From: Allacma fusca
Lineage: Eukaryota; Arthropoda; Collembola; Symphypleona; Sminthuridae
Assembly: GCA_947179485.1 (NCBI GenBank)
Contig: OX359248.1
Location: forward strand, 50,726,386 to 50,790,385
Direction of reading: 5' to 3'
Length of the DNA: 64,000 nucleotides
This document shows, in pieces, positions 23,071-35,590 of this stretch. Numbering within the stretch: position 1 is the first letter of the stretch; each line of letters opens with the position of its first letter. A program made the translations under genes and the position numbers. The notes beneath the pieces are model-generated. The model saw only the letters and a list, made by a program, of their open reading frames with translations, did not search any database and was not told the DNA's origin.

Positions 23071-26000
23071 TTACAGATGCTCTTCAATCTGAAAACAACA
23101 GTTTGAAAATTTTTGAAAGTCGTCAGTACTGATTTTACTAGCTATTATTGAAGTTTCAATTTTATAACCTGATCTGTTTGTCTCGAGTTCTGTAGAATTG
23201 TTTGTACAGGTAAATATAATTAGTATACTTATATATCCTCGAGTAAGAAGTAAAAATGATCTTCGAAATCATGAAAGCTTAAACGTTTGATGTGTTTAAT
23301 TTTTTGATAGATAAATTTTTTATAGCTGTCATGCAAATTTAGCTTCAAGTTAAAATTTTTCTTTTCGAATGATATTTTAATAGATCCAGGCTTAAGTCCT
23401 ACAAATTATAGCATTGGCATGAGGAACTTTTTGCAGATGTATATTTCCACCTCTCGTTCAAGGATACAATAATTTCAAGAGGATAAGCATTACCATAGCT
23501 AAAAACCAGCTTGAAATTAGCAAAAACTTACCGACTCAGCAGTAGCCAGACGATCCCTTAAGGATTCTAAAAATGAAAGTATTTCATTTCTAGAGGCACC
23601 ATCAAAAATAGATTTGACATCGAAAGTGTCAGTATATATGGGTGAGCTGGGTCTCTTCATGTCACCAATTTCTTCATAAATAGGTTCTTCTAAGTCCTCA
23701 ATAGTATCAGTGTTTTGTGGAGGGACAACTCCAGAACCGGCGCTGTTTTTATTTTTAGTAGTTAATAAATTAGGACCACTACTGCTATTATTATTCGTAT
23801 TCATTTTCATCGAGTCCAGGAATTTCCCACGGGCCATGGAAATTGTTTCGGTCACTAGTTTAGAAACGGCAGTGAGACGACCAGTGGTCTCATTGCTATT
23901 TGACAAGGAGCAATTTTTCTCAGAACTGTAGTCCTCCTCTACACCTGAGGATTCAGGGCTGGACGACACGATCACTTTGGAAATATATGTTTGGTATTCT
24001 GGAGATGCAAAGTTTAGCTTGTTTAGTTTCTCGCTGAGCTCGTTCAGAAGGGATCGGGTTCGGTCGAGAACTTTGTCCTCATGTCCTAAACCACTACCGG
24101 AAGTACTGTCCTGAGCACCTGCTTCATCCTTTACATTATGACTTCCCTGGAAATCATCTCCATGACTCTCTGCGCCCCTGCCTTCACTCCGGATCTGATT
24201 CAAGCACAAGTTGTAATTTTTTTGAATATCTCCTCCGACACTATTATCCAGAGCATTCAAATGTCCGTCCAGGGTTTTCTGTAAATTCTCCGTAGATTTC
24301 CTCAACATTGACTTTTCAGCTGGACTGCTAGGGAAGAGTGGGAAATTGAGGGCTTGGAGTTCCATGGAAACTCTGGGGGAGAGATGAACAGGGGGTCCTT
24401 GGGTTGGTAAAGGAGGCGGAGGAGAGTCCTCAGTATCAACCCCACTGTCCGAATCGGGAAGGAGTAAATTGAGAACATCATCGTAAAGTGGTTCCTCATC
24501 CTCGAATTCCCCTTCCATGAACCCATTGACCTTTCCATCCACCATTGACCTCCCATAATTACTAGATATTATTGACAAAGTATCATCATATATTAAACTT
24601 GCGTTTTTCTGGTTTCCCTTGTAATGATTTCCCTGGCCAATAGAACTTAGGCGAAATTTGTCGCGCTGTTCGATATCATTGTAAACATTGTTGTTCACTT
24701 GATGATTGGTTTGTCCATACTGCTGGGAACCTCCACTAGAGGTAGTACTATTGGTGGTGCTAGGATACTCCGAGACGCTTCGGCGACTTTTGATACTTCC
24801 GCTACCAATTTTGCCCAGGATGTTTTTGGGCGGAGGGAGATTCGGGATGGGTGGAGGTGGCAATGGATGTTGAATTTGAGGCTGAGCAAGTTCTCCGCTT
24901 GACAGGGACTTACTTGAATACTTGGAGAGTAAATTTTGTGTAAAGGTTGCGGCATTTCGTGTCAGTTCTTTATTTAGCGACTCAAACAACTGTGGCGCGG
25001 AGAAAGTTGAGTACCTTTTTTCAGCGGCTGTACGCTTTGCCTTCCGAGCTGCATAAGTAATCACATCGTCATACAATGGCTCAGAATTGTCTTCTGAAAA
25101 TGATTCTTTTTTCTCGAGTTTAGCAGTCTTTGATTCGGCTGATATGGAAACATTCGAATTCGATTGGGTGCTACTCGAAGTAGTTGATGTGACATTAGTG
25201 GACTGGGTGGTTTCAACGCTATTTGAATTCACTGATGAGGCATTACTTGCAGAAGTGGAAGTGTGGTTATTTTTGTTAGAATTCGCAACCGTTGAATTTG
25301 CAGTTTTAACATCAGTTCGAGTTTTGTCCTGGTGTTGTCGCAAATCTGAACTCGGGACATCTCCAACTGTTTTTGTTATCACCGGAGTTCCTCCTGACGA
25401 TGGTGCCATGGCAGTCCGCGCAGGTGATTGCGAATCACTTTGCGTCTCTCTTTGTTCGAAGTCTGTACGCTTGTAAATAGTCTGTTGAGGATCGGTGGCA
25501 CTGGGATTCTCAGTCGTACCTTCTGGCAATGATTGTTTCGGGGGAATAATGAGTACGACGGAAGTAGACTGTGGTCTGGACTTGCTACTTGAATTCGTTT
25601 CCTCAAAGTCAGTCCTATCGACCTTTTGGTCGGATTGGCCCCGGGGATATAATAGGTCCGTAGCTGCGTAATGAATCTCCTCGATTTTATTATCTTGGCT
25701 GTCCTTCGCTCGGCTCTGGTTATAGGTACTATATGTTTCAGTAGATGTGTTATTATGGCTGACGTTGATATTCTGCGGAGTAGAATATATCCGGATCTCA
25801 CTGACGGAATTCTCCTTCGTCACAATCTCAATATTTTGCTCAGGATGATGATATTTGGCATTATTTTGCGAGTCTTTTTGAAGTGGCGAGGATGACTTGC
25901 TAGGGATTTGACCTTGCATGGCACAAGTTTCGTTTTTACATTTCTTCGAAGTATCTCTTGGCGTTTCAAAATTGTATTGATGTGAATGATATGAACTACC

Positions 26001-29000
26001 TTGGGTGGAATTATTAGCCCCACTACGCATTACAGAATTAGGTTTTGTTTCTTCCGAGATAGAATTTACAGAAGTTTTTGTATCCTTATTTTTACTGTCA
26101 ACCATGGTGGGTACAGGTGGTAAAGGCATCCTAACCGCCGCTGGAGTTTTTGAAACTTCCTTCACCTTTTGTATATTGGGTCTGGCAATTTCATTGCTAC
26201 TTATTTGTTTTTCCTCCTGGGACAGACGGAAAGAACGTTGCGAAATTAATTTTTCTAACGATTTACACCTATCGGCTAAACTTTTACTACGGCTTGATGA
26301 TATTTCTTTTGAACTAATTCTTGGAGCCTCATAAGTACTTCTAACATTGCCAGAGTTAGGGTTAGTTCTTGTAGGTGATGATACATTATTGCTAATTTCC
26401 GTTGGATTCATTGCTCGCAATGGATGAGCAGTATTTCCTAAACTAACTGAAGGTTTACGAATATGTGAGCTTCCATTTTGGCGGGAAACTTCTCCAGAGA
26501 TTCCAGCAAGGTACCTGTCCTGTTTCACAGCTTTACCTACAGGTCTTCCCGTTGCATACGAAGGGGGTTTATGCAACTCTGTAGGATTTACTCTTCTGTT
26601 GTTGGTTCCGTTTGGGTCACGATAAGATGGTAATGAGGTATCTCGAAGTGGAATGGGTGGTGGCGGTGGAGGTTCTCTGGGTCGTAATAAACTTCCTCCG
26701 GGTTGACGGAAAGAACTTGACTGCTTCAGTCTTGGCATGAATTTACCTCTTGTACCTTGCAAATTTCTGTCTGCTCCTAATGGCGTTTGGTTGAAATTGA
26801 AGGCTTGCTCTAAAGAGGGCCGGCTTTGATTCAGCCTGATGCGGGTTGTGTCGTGGAACAGCAAGGAGTTTAGATTAAGTACCCTCTGCTGTAGTGCTGG
26901 TGCTGTAACTGAAGGCAAGACCAAAAACACAAATAAATTACAAATAAAAAAATAAACAATCCAATTTCAGCTTAACAACATGCAAATATTAACTTGACAG
27001 ATATAATAAAATTACCTCTAACAGTCTCTCGATCTGGTGGTGTCGATGTCCGATGTTCGTTCAAAGGTACTGTAACCGGAGTTACATTAGTACCCTGCTG
27101 AACATTTATGCTCTCCTGACCTGTCTCAGATCTCTTCTCCATGCGTTCATCATGATGCATTTGTTTTCCAACATCCCTCATTTGTGAATCACTTGACTGT
27201 TTCAGAATCGAATCTGGAATCTTATCTTTGGTTTTAGTGCTATTATGTCCAGATTTGTAATCCGCATTGCTGACAACGTGACTTCCAACTTGTTCGCCAT
27301 ATGACTCAGCTGTATCAGGCAACTCGAAACCTACGTTAGAAAACTTTGAGTTAGTTGTTTTGGCAGGATTACTCCTCCTCTCTGGTGGATAATCCCGAGA
27401 TGGCTCTTGGAAGTCCCGCTTGGATTCATTAGGGCTGGGCTGGAACTTAAGTTCCTCGTGATTCTGTTGCTGCTGCTTTTTTTTATTTTCCAGGATATTT
27501 GAAGGCAAGTAATCTTCCTCCACTATCCAATCATCTTGCTTGTCTTCAGCAGAATCTTTGGCAGAAGTGTTATCACTTTCAATCTCTTCCTCATGATCAC
27601 CGTCATCTGCCAAAACAACCAACCTGGTGGAATCAAACTGTACCTTTTTCGTTGAACGTGTTGGAGGAGCTGTATTAACTTGACCCTCGCCACATATATC
27701 ACTGCCGGTGTTAGTGTGACAACTGCCGGTGGTCTTATGAGGCAGTTGAGGGCAACTTTGTCCAGGTCTGCTGTCAACGCTTGGGGTCTCATAGACCCTG
27801 TCCTTCTTCAGAATAGGCTTCACGTACTCAGAAGCTACATTCTGAGATACGACAATCTTCACAGCATACACTTGCTGCTTGCTTTGATGAAGAGACCACT
27901 CATCAGAGTTCTCACTGTCTTCCTCGTAGATGGTTTCCTTCAACACGGTCTTGCTCTTACCCTGTCCAGGTCGTAGCTTCTTTCTTTTCCCGACACTCTG
28001 ACTACTTACATTTCCACTGAAATCTCCACCCCCTCTTCCATTGTGGTCTGCGTTCCCTCTCCTATTGTTATCTCCGTTCTTTTTCCCGTTGTGACCAACG
28101 TCCCCCGGATTGTTTGAGGAATTTTGAGACGCACTTCCGCCTTCCCGGTAGATGGGAGTAGGATCTTCCCCAATTGAGCTCCAATCGTCAGGCTCTTGAT
28201 GACCACAGTCCAAGTATGGTTTCATACCGGAACTATGCCTACTGACGCTATTCGTGTAACTATTGTTGCTGCTAGCTTTTAAATTCTTTTTTTCTTCTCG
28301 TTCCGGTTGGGAACTTCTAGCAGCAGTCGTTTCTTTAGAAGGCGAAGGCGAGGAATAACTTGTAGAATTCACATTTGGAATTGTATCTTGGAACTCAAAG
28401 ACTTCAAATTCAGAAAGGTAGCTTTGACGATTTTCGCTTCCTGCATTACTATCACTAGTAACTTGATTCTCGTAGTTTAGACCACTGACTATTGCTCGAG
28501 GACTGGAGAACTTCATTGGTTGGACAGTGTTGACGTTACTGATATAGGTTGAGTTGGCGTTTCCAGCCCCGTATTGTACACCGTGGCTGCCGACGGGCTG
28601 GGAGTAATATGTTTTTAAGCCAGTTTTAGCACTAACTGCATTTCCATTGTTAGTTTTTACGACTGTCTGGCTCGTGGAGTCGATAGGCTCCGTTATTTTG
28701 TTATTGAATTTATCAGCAGTCTGTTCGCGTTCACGACTTCCACTTGGTACGTTCTTTATGCTATGGGGCGACATTTGCTGTAGCTGGGGAGACCCCCTGA
28801 GGTCCATCTTCCAACTCACATCCGATCTTGCCCCGTCCTGGATCTTTCTGCTGTTGCCCCCAATGGCTTTGATTTGACTCTTTTCATTTGACTCATTCGA
28901 CTGACTATGAACTGAACTTAGAGATTTAGCAGTGCTCAGAGCGGGGCTGGGCTGGATACCGGAAATCATGTAGATCCCTTGTCCTCCTATTCGGACAGGA

Positions 29001-32000
29001 TCTTCAGAAACGACGTTGTCACTTAACTCATCACTGTCCGTTGGATCATCGTTGTTTTCCCCGAGGGGATTTTTGCTCGGGAGAGGTTTTTTCGGCTTGA
29101 TGAGTTGATAGGCAGTTACATCCGTTTGAAGAATGGATGACCTCATGACAGAGGATTGACAAGAACCGTAAATAATGGAACCGGAACCAATAGATTTACT
29201 TTTGGTGGGATAATTATTACAGGTACTACTCCCTTCTTCGCCCATGTAGGGAGAGACAGAGGCGGAAGGGACTGCTCCATCAGTAATGGCTAATGGACTT
29301 TGGTCACTAGAATGACGATTAGTTTTAGGGTTTTTAGTAGAGATGGAAGCACTATTGGGACTAAGGTATGGGTTATTTGAAGCTGCAAGCCAAACATCGT
29401 ATGGCAGGAATTGTCTCAGGTCCCATTCTGAATGATAAATTTCTTCCTCCTGATAGTTCGGGACGGGGCCAAACTCATTTGGGAAAGGCCAGGGTTGGCG
29501 GGACCGTTTGGGTCGGACACGGACGGAGGCGGTCACATGTTGCGGGGAATCGCCATACACATCCGTACAGCTTGCATAGAAGGATTTTTTATCCGGGAAA
29601 AAATAGTTTGAGCGAAGAAGGCCCTCATGAGTACAGACTGGCTCTTCTTTCAACACGTTTAATGGAGAGACGGGGGCACGGGGATTTGACCTCTTCAGAA
29701 CATCCAAAGTCGGTCTCTTCTTCACTACTTGCTTTAAGCTCTTCCAAGTGAGCTTCCTTACACTACTAGCAAATTTTTTAGAATTGTCTACATTACCTGC
29801 GTATTGTTTCTGACCGTTGTAAACTTGCGAGTGTTTACAGCAGTCATTCACTGTGTAATTTGGGGTATGACAAGCATGACAGTTATTATTTTCAAAAGGG
29901 ATCCCACCGGGATGAGGATGGGGAGGAGCTTCGGGGTGGAAGTTGAACTCACTGGAACACTCACACATACCACAATAGTCCATGGTTTGGCAACGGGAAC
30001 TGTGCATATTTTGTGATGAACACCCGGGACTGCCCGGTGAGTAACCATGACTGTAACCAAAAGGTAAGTCTGACGGCAACTTCACTGAACCATAGATCCA
30101 AGAGTGGGATTTAGACATGTCCTTCCTGTTGTTGACTTTATAAACCATTCTCTCAACGGGACTTTTTGATGTTGATGTCACACGGAAGTCTTCCTCCAAG
30201 TCGTACTGCTGGGTAGGAGGTTTATTTCGGCTTTTAACATTATAACCATTTGCATCACTCTTGGACTTGCCCAACTTCAAAAATCTTCCGAACACATTCC
30301 CATTGCTACCACTGCTCCTACTCTTTTTGGACGGATCCTGACCCTATGGATAAACAAACAAAACAGCGTGCTGGGTCAGACGTTACAAATACTCTCAGGA
30401 TGTTTTAGAAAATATGAGCAAAAAAATATGTATTAGTAAAAAGCGAAATTTCAACCACGTCGCTGTTGCACTATTAAAGACAGCTGACATAGACGAAGAA
30501 CATAAACGTTAGTAGCCGTAAAATACAGTAACAGAAGAACTACAGAACACAGCACAATATGAAAGTTCGCAAAGAGGTAGAAACGTACACTGGGGATGTT
30601 TAAAAGGTAGACGTAAACCTGAATTATTATTCTTCAAGGGAAAAGTAAGAAAGGCTTGAAATCTATCGGCCTGCGCTGAGCGATAAGCATAGAATACCTC
30701 ACTCAGGTGTCGGAAAAACTACAGTGCACTCCCTTGATAAGAGGTTCCCTAAAAAAAGAAGCAAAACTTGACTTTTAAAGGGGCACGGTCTTATAAGCGG
30801 AGAATTAACACTGAGGCAAGCGGTTATGTGTCCTAATATTTTCCCTTAGTTAGAAAAATGCTCCTGCATATGTCACAGTTACAGAAAGAGTGCATTGTGC
30901 GTTGATTCACTCCAAGATAACCGAGCTAATGAAGTAAATACCTTTGAGTCTTTCACATTTTTCTAAGAATGTACAGTGTACCCCTTTGGAACACATTCTA
31001 ATTTGAAATATGCTCAAAAATTGGTCGAGTGGTTTCGAACGTACATATGTGAGTACTGGGAAAAATATATTTAAAATGCTAAATTAGTTTATGTAGTGGT
31101 TTTGTATTGACCACTACGGGTCAGATTCAATGAGGACTAATTGCAAGGAAGGTAGCATTAGCCCAAAGCACTGCCTCGCATGAACATAGCTAATAACTTC
31201 CGGTTTTTATGTATTTCTAACGTAACTGCAAAACTCACATCTGTGGCACTGACATTTTAGCTCCTGGGTGACTCACAAGTATTAAGATACACATTACACA
31301 TACGCATGGATTTCCTTTTCTAATTAACCTAATAATAGTAAAGTAGAAGCTGTTTTCTTATTCCTTGAGAACTTTGAGTGGACGGTTACCAATACATATT
31401 TCCCTTATCAAGGCAACCATCACAAGTAAATCATTGACATTCCTGGTATAACCAAGGAGAATCACTCATTTCTGCCTATGCTCAGACAGCAGCCGCGTCC
31501 CAGACCCTTTTTTTCCTATGTCTCCTCTAATTACATATTATCTGAAACTATTTATTTCCTTTATAAGAACTAATTTTCTTACGCATTTCGGTAAAAGGTA
31601 CATTTTATATATTTGTTGACCTACGTGGAATTATTAATCGAGGTCTCTGTCGGCAAAACATTACAAGGCTAAGGAAAGATTCTGAACAATTTACAGTTTT
31701 TATGGGACTAATATCTGATATTTTCCAATCAAAAGATTACTGCATAACCTTAATCCTGGAAATACTTTTAAGAGCCATCAATAAAATATTTGCTAGATGA
31801 AACATCTGTGGAAATGTTTGTGGAAATTGACATTACTAAAGCATTGCTTTATTACAATTATTAATTCGATGGTTGTAGATTTAAAATCTGATTTAAGGTA
31901 CGAAATGAGTACCAAGGATAATTCTTATCTTTACATGATGGTAGATATAATTATGTAAATATTGTTCATTCCTATTGTTTTTTTTACTTCTAAGTTAAAC

Positions 32001-32930
32001 TTACCCCATTGAGATATTTTACTTATCAAACTTGGCTTGTTTGTTTAATAGACAGTGCTTCCACTTTCTAATATCTGAAGGTCGAAAAATTTCTAATATT
32101 CCTGTTAGAAATCGGGTAGAATGTTTTTCTTTTGCATTTTGAATTCCCTCAAATACGTTTTGGCCAAATATATTGAGTTTCATTCATGAGCCTTTTTAGT
32201 GTCGTGGAAGTGTGAAGTAATATCAATGCCAGTTGTGTCTGACCACTTATGAATTTGAGGAATTTATCAATCCTCACTTAGCAGACTGTATGAAAGTTTG
32301 AACTCATGACAAAGTGTAGTTTTCACCTTTCCCGAGCTGACAACAGTAGCAAGAATAAAAAGAAAACACAAACAGGGCTTGTCATTTGTGGCTGCCACGT
32401 TTTTGATGTTTTCCTTCCTTCCTTCCTAGAGCTTGAGAAATTTTGGGTATTATGAGAAATTGATACGTCCTAAGAAGACATTTTGAGCCTTGCCAGGTTG
32501 TGGCACAATTAATTATTTTGTTTACTTTGGAAATGACTATAATTTGAGAGACTGCAATTTTTCAAAACTGGTTTTTTCCAAGTTCTCCCTTCTCTCAAGT
32601 AGCTCCCAATTAAACTTCATAGCACCCACGAAAATTATATACTTGGACTGAAGTAGGTTGTTTTAGAAATTACTATTACTTACTTCTGACTACATAAGAA
32701 CTAGTACGAGAAATTACTAAATCCCTCAAAATTTAGTATTTAATTTTGTTTAAAATCCAACATATTTTTTTTCGGATTTTCAGCCGGGAGAATTATTTCA
32801 CCAAGCCTGGTTATTTCTAAGATGCTAAACATTCAACATGTAACACTAGTAAATTTTAGGAATTTGTTCAAACCTGAAAATTAGGGGGAGTTTGGTAGGT
32901 GCCATACACCGACTCGTAAAAGTCCCGCAT
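23071..32930 (-). CDS. Large disordered scaffold-like protein with polyproline and acidic tyrosine motifs (about 2259 aa, 4 coding exons), unrecognised
   Basis: Exons in transcript order: 32930-32874 (MRDFYESVYGTYQTPPNFQ), 30343-27016, 26908-23532 and 23088-23071 (IEEHL, stop). All junctions are GT-AG, phases 0, 1 and 0 agree, and 6780 nt divides by three. I do not recognise the family. The N-terminus holds a basic segment (FGRFLKLGKSKSD) and a Cys/His-rich patch (CGMCECSS, CHACH, CCKH). Most of the rest is Ser/Asn/Gln-rich and probably disordered. Polyproline runs (PPPPPPIP, PLPPPPIPNLPPP, PPPPLPTQGPP) could bind SH3 or EVH1 domains. Repeated acidic tyrosines (ETIYEEDSE, EPLYDDV twice, EPIYEEI, LIYDD) resemble SH2 or PTB docking sites. 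The C-terminus (EILSFLESLRDRLATAE) is a likely amphipathic helix. A cortical or signalling adaptor is an inference. The first exon rests on phase, a start codon and composition, and 5' untranslated exons are unknown. Confidence 0.8.
30344..32873 (-). other. 2.5-kb first coding intron of the large scaffold-like gene
   Basis: The intron is bounded by AG|GTTTGA at 32873 (minus strand) and TCCATAG|GG at 30344. At 30725-30900 the words CAGTGCACTC and GAGTGCATTG form a weak inverted pair reminiscent of pogo/Tigger-type ends, without a clear target duplication. No exon or RNA gene is evident inside. Confidence 0.5.
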
Positions 32931-34523
32931 GGTCTCAAATAAAATTTACACGATTTAGACGTCTACAAAGGATATGTGCTGTTTCGAACTTGGCCAAGTT
33001 CGAAAGTCACTTCTCATATTCCATTTTTGTAGAGCATGATGAAGGTTAATCCACACACATCACTTGTTCCTAGCATACGGCTGTCCCTCTCCTTATAATT
33101 TTGTCAGTGCTTCCTATGGAGTCAATATGTCGTCACTCATTAAGAATAAGGGTGACACCATTAACTCTTTTCCCATTCGCAATGTTGGGTGAACAATCCT
33201 CGTCCTGTACTTCCAAATCACTTCACTTGTCAATGATTGTCGTTCCTTCGACATCCTTCCTCAAGCAGTTCCTTCGAAGTCATATTGTCCTCAAGATTTG
33301 GCAGATCTACAACAGGAAAACAATCCAAACACAGGAATCAAAATAATGACTCAAAATTCTAAAAGCACCTTTGAATGACTGGTTTACTATATTTTGGGGA
33401 TACTTGACGAAATCCAAAGTTCACTTTCATGATGATATTCTATTTGGTCCCTAATTATTAGTATAAATGTGGAAGTCAAAATTGGTATATGTTACATTGA
33501 AGAATTTGTAAGAGAGAGAGGATCCGGTCGCTGTAAAGGCTAAGGCTATACCAACCGTAATAAATCTGTCTATTGTGTAGAACGTTATTGGGATATATCG
33601 TCCCCACCAGAGATTCAAGGGCAGAACAGACAAAAGTACTCTCCGCTCCTTCCGTATACTTATGTATAGGAAAGTGAATATTTATAAAAAAAAATTATCA
33701 CCATATTATTACTTTGCCCAGTTTACATACAAATGTCGTATTTGCAGAAGTACTGTTGTTTTCACCTTAACCCTCACGAGCAATTATTACATATGTACAT
33801 ATTTGTACATAGCGATTCGCACCGTATGTAACTCAGGACTCGTCGCGAAGTTCGTCGAATACATTAACACTTTAAAAAAATACCAAACATATTTTGTAAT
33901 GACTGTCAAAATTACTGAGCTCCAAGTGAATGCGTCAAAATTAACAGGCTGCCGATGAAGTTCAAAAAAATACCATGACACATTTTCCAGATCTTAAGCG
34001 CCTGGACACTTACAGGAAAGCAAATTATTACTGTCCCCCAAAAAATATTTAAATGCTTCAGACTAGGAAAATAGTGGATCCTTGAAGGGATTTTAAAACT
34101 GACAGCTGCTCTTAATTAAATTTGAGTACGTGCTTCTGTGTATGTCAACATTGTTGACTTACTTGGGTGTTCAGATACATTCCAATCTGTAAGTTCCTTA
34201 CTTTCGAAGGAGTTCTCAATTCCCAAGACATGAACCTTCTGGATATAGCCATTTCTATTGAAAGTTTATTTGAGATCTATGTTGATCAGTTACTAAGTAA
34301 AGTAATCAGCCTTTTTTTAATAGTTTTAAGCTCACTTCCCTTCCTCAAATCTGACTTTACAGCCCAGTGGACTCCACTGACTTAACATAACGTCTTGTTT
34401 GCACAGTTTTATCACTGTACATCCTCATATCTGTTCCCTCCCTTTGTATTTTATGTAGGACTTGAGCATTTGATACATGTCTTGTTAAGGTTGGCTTCAC
34501 TGACTGTAATAAATTTAAATTTA

Positions 34524-34546
34524 ACTCTCTCTCTCTCTCTCTCTCG
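34524..34546. repeat. (CT)n microsatellite
   Basis: Uninterrupted CT dinucleotides. Confidence 0.9.
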
Positions 34547-35567
34547 CACATTGTGAGTGTCCCAACTCGTAAAAATTTCGAGCTATACACTCTTTGAGCT
34601 ACTGATATTTTTTTAAAAATACGACATCTAGCAAATTTCTAACATTTTAATCACGTTTTAGAAAATTTGACATTTGAGAGCAGTCTCTGTTTTCTCTTTG
34701 AGATACATCAAGCTCAATGTACTTGTTTCTATTTGTACTCCACGACGCTCCAAGGCTGATGTTTAGGAAGGGAAATTGTAAAAAATGTGTAGAAAGTACA
34801 TATGTATATGTACATGGGGAGTACTAATTCACAAGTTATCAAAACTGATTGTGAGATCAAATTCCTCAAAGGATTCTTTTATGAAAAATAATTTATTACG
34901 ATTCAAACCTCATGCTGAAAAGAGTCTCTGTAAGATTATGCTTCTAGGCGTCAGCTACTACTCTTCTCCTATACTTCAGTGTATTAATATAGCCTCAAGC
35001 CCACATTTTTCCAGGTCCTCAAGAACGCTCAAAATTCTCCGTCTGAGAGAGTCAACAATATTGTAATAGCTTCCACAGTAACTACATCCTTTGGGACTCC
35101 CTTGCATAGATCATGGAGACCGTAGCTAAAGTTCCTGAGAAGGATTTAACTCCATGGCAAAATAGATTTGAGAGTGTGGGAAGCTAATGGGATACATTTT
35201 GATTTCCAAGTATGCACATATTAGTACAAGCGTGTAAATGTACTTAGCAAATCATTCCAATGGTTATGGTCCATTATAGACTACGCCAGGAGAAGCATTC
35301 AAGCAAAATGCGCCAGCTAGGTCATAATAATTACGCCAAATATTACTAAGTACGCCTAGAGTTATACTGTACACAGGTAGTTACGGTCAGGTATTGCACA
35401 GTTTCCACGCTTGGAGACACCCTCAAACCATTAAATCCTTGGATTTTGGTTACTATATATGCAAACCATCATTGAAGCTCAGAAAGTTTTGGGATTCGTT
35501 ACATTCGAACAACTAAATCCCTTGTACTTTGATTTTGTCTTACAGGCAAATCATATGTAGACAGAGT

Positions 35568-35590
35568 GAGAGAGAGAGAGAGAGAGAGAG
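35568..35590. repeat. (GA)n microsatellite
   Basis: Uninterrupted GA dinucleotides. Confidence 0.9.

Noticed and set aside
30720-30905. CAGTGCACTC / GAGTGCATTG pair suggesting a pogo or Tigger-type MITE
   Set aside because: The inverted repeat is short and imperfect, and the expected TA duplication is missing on the right.
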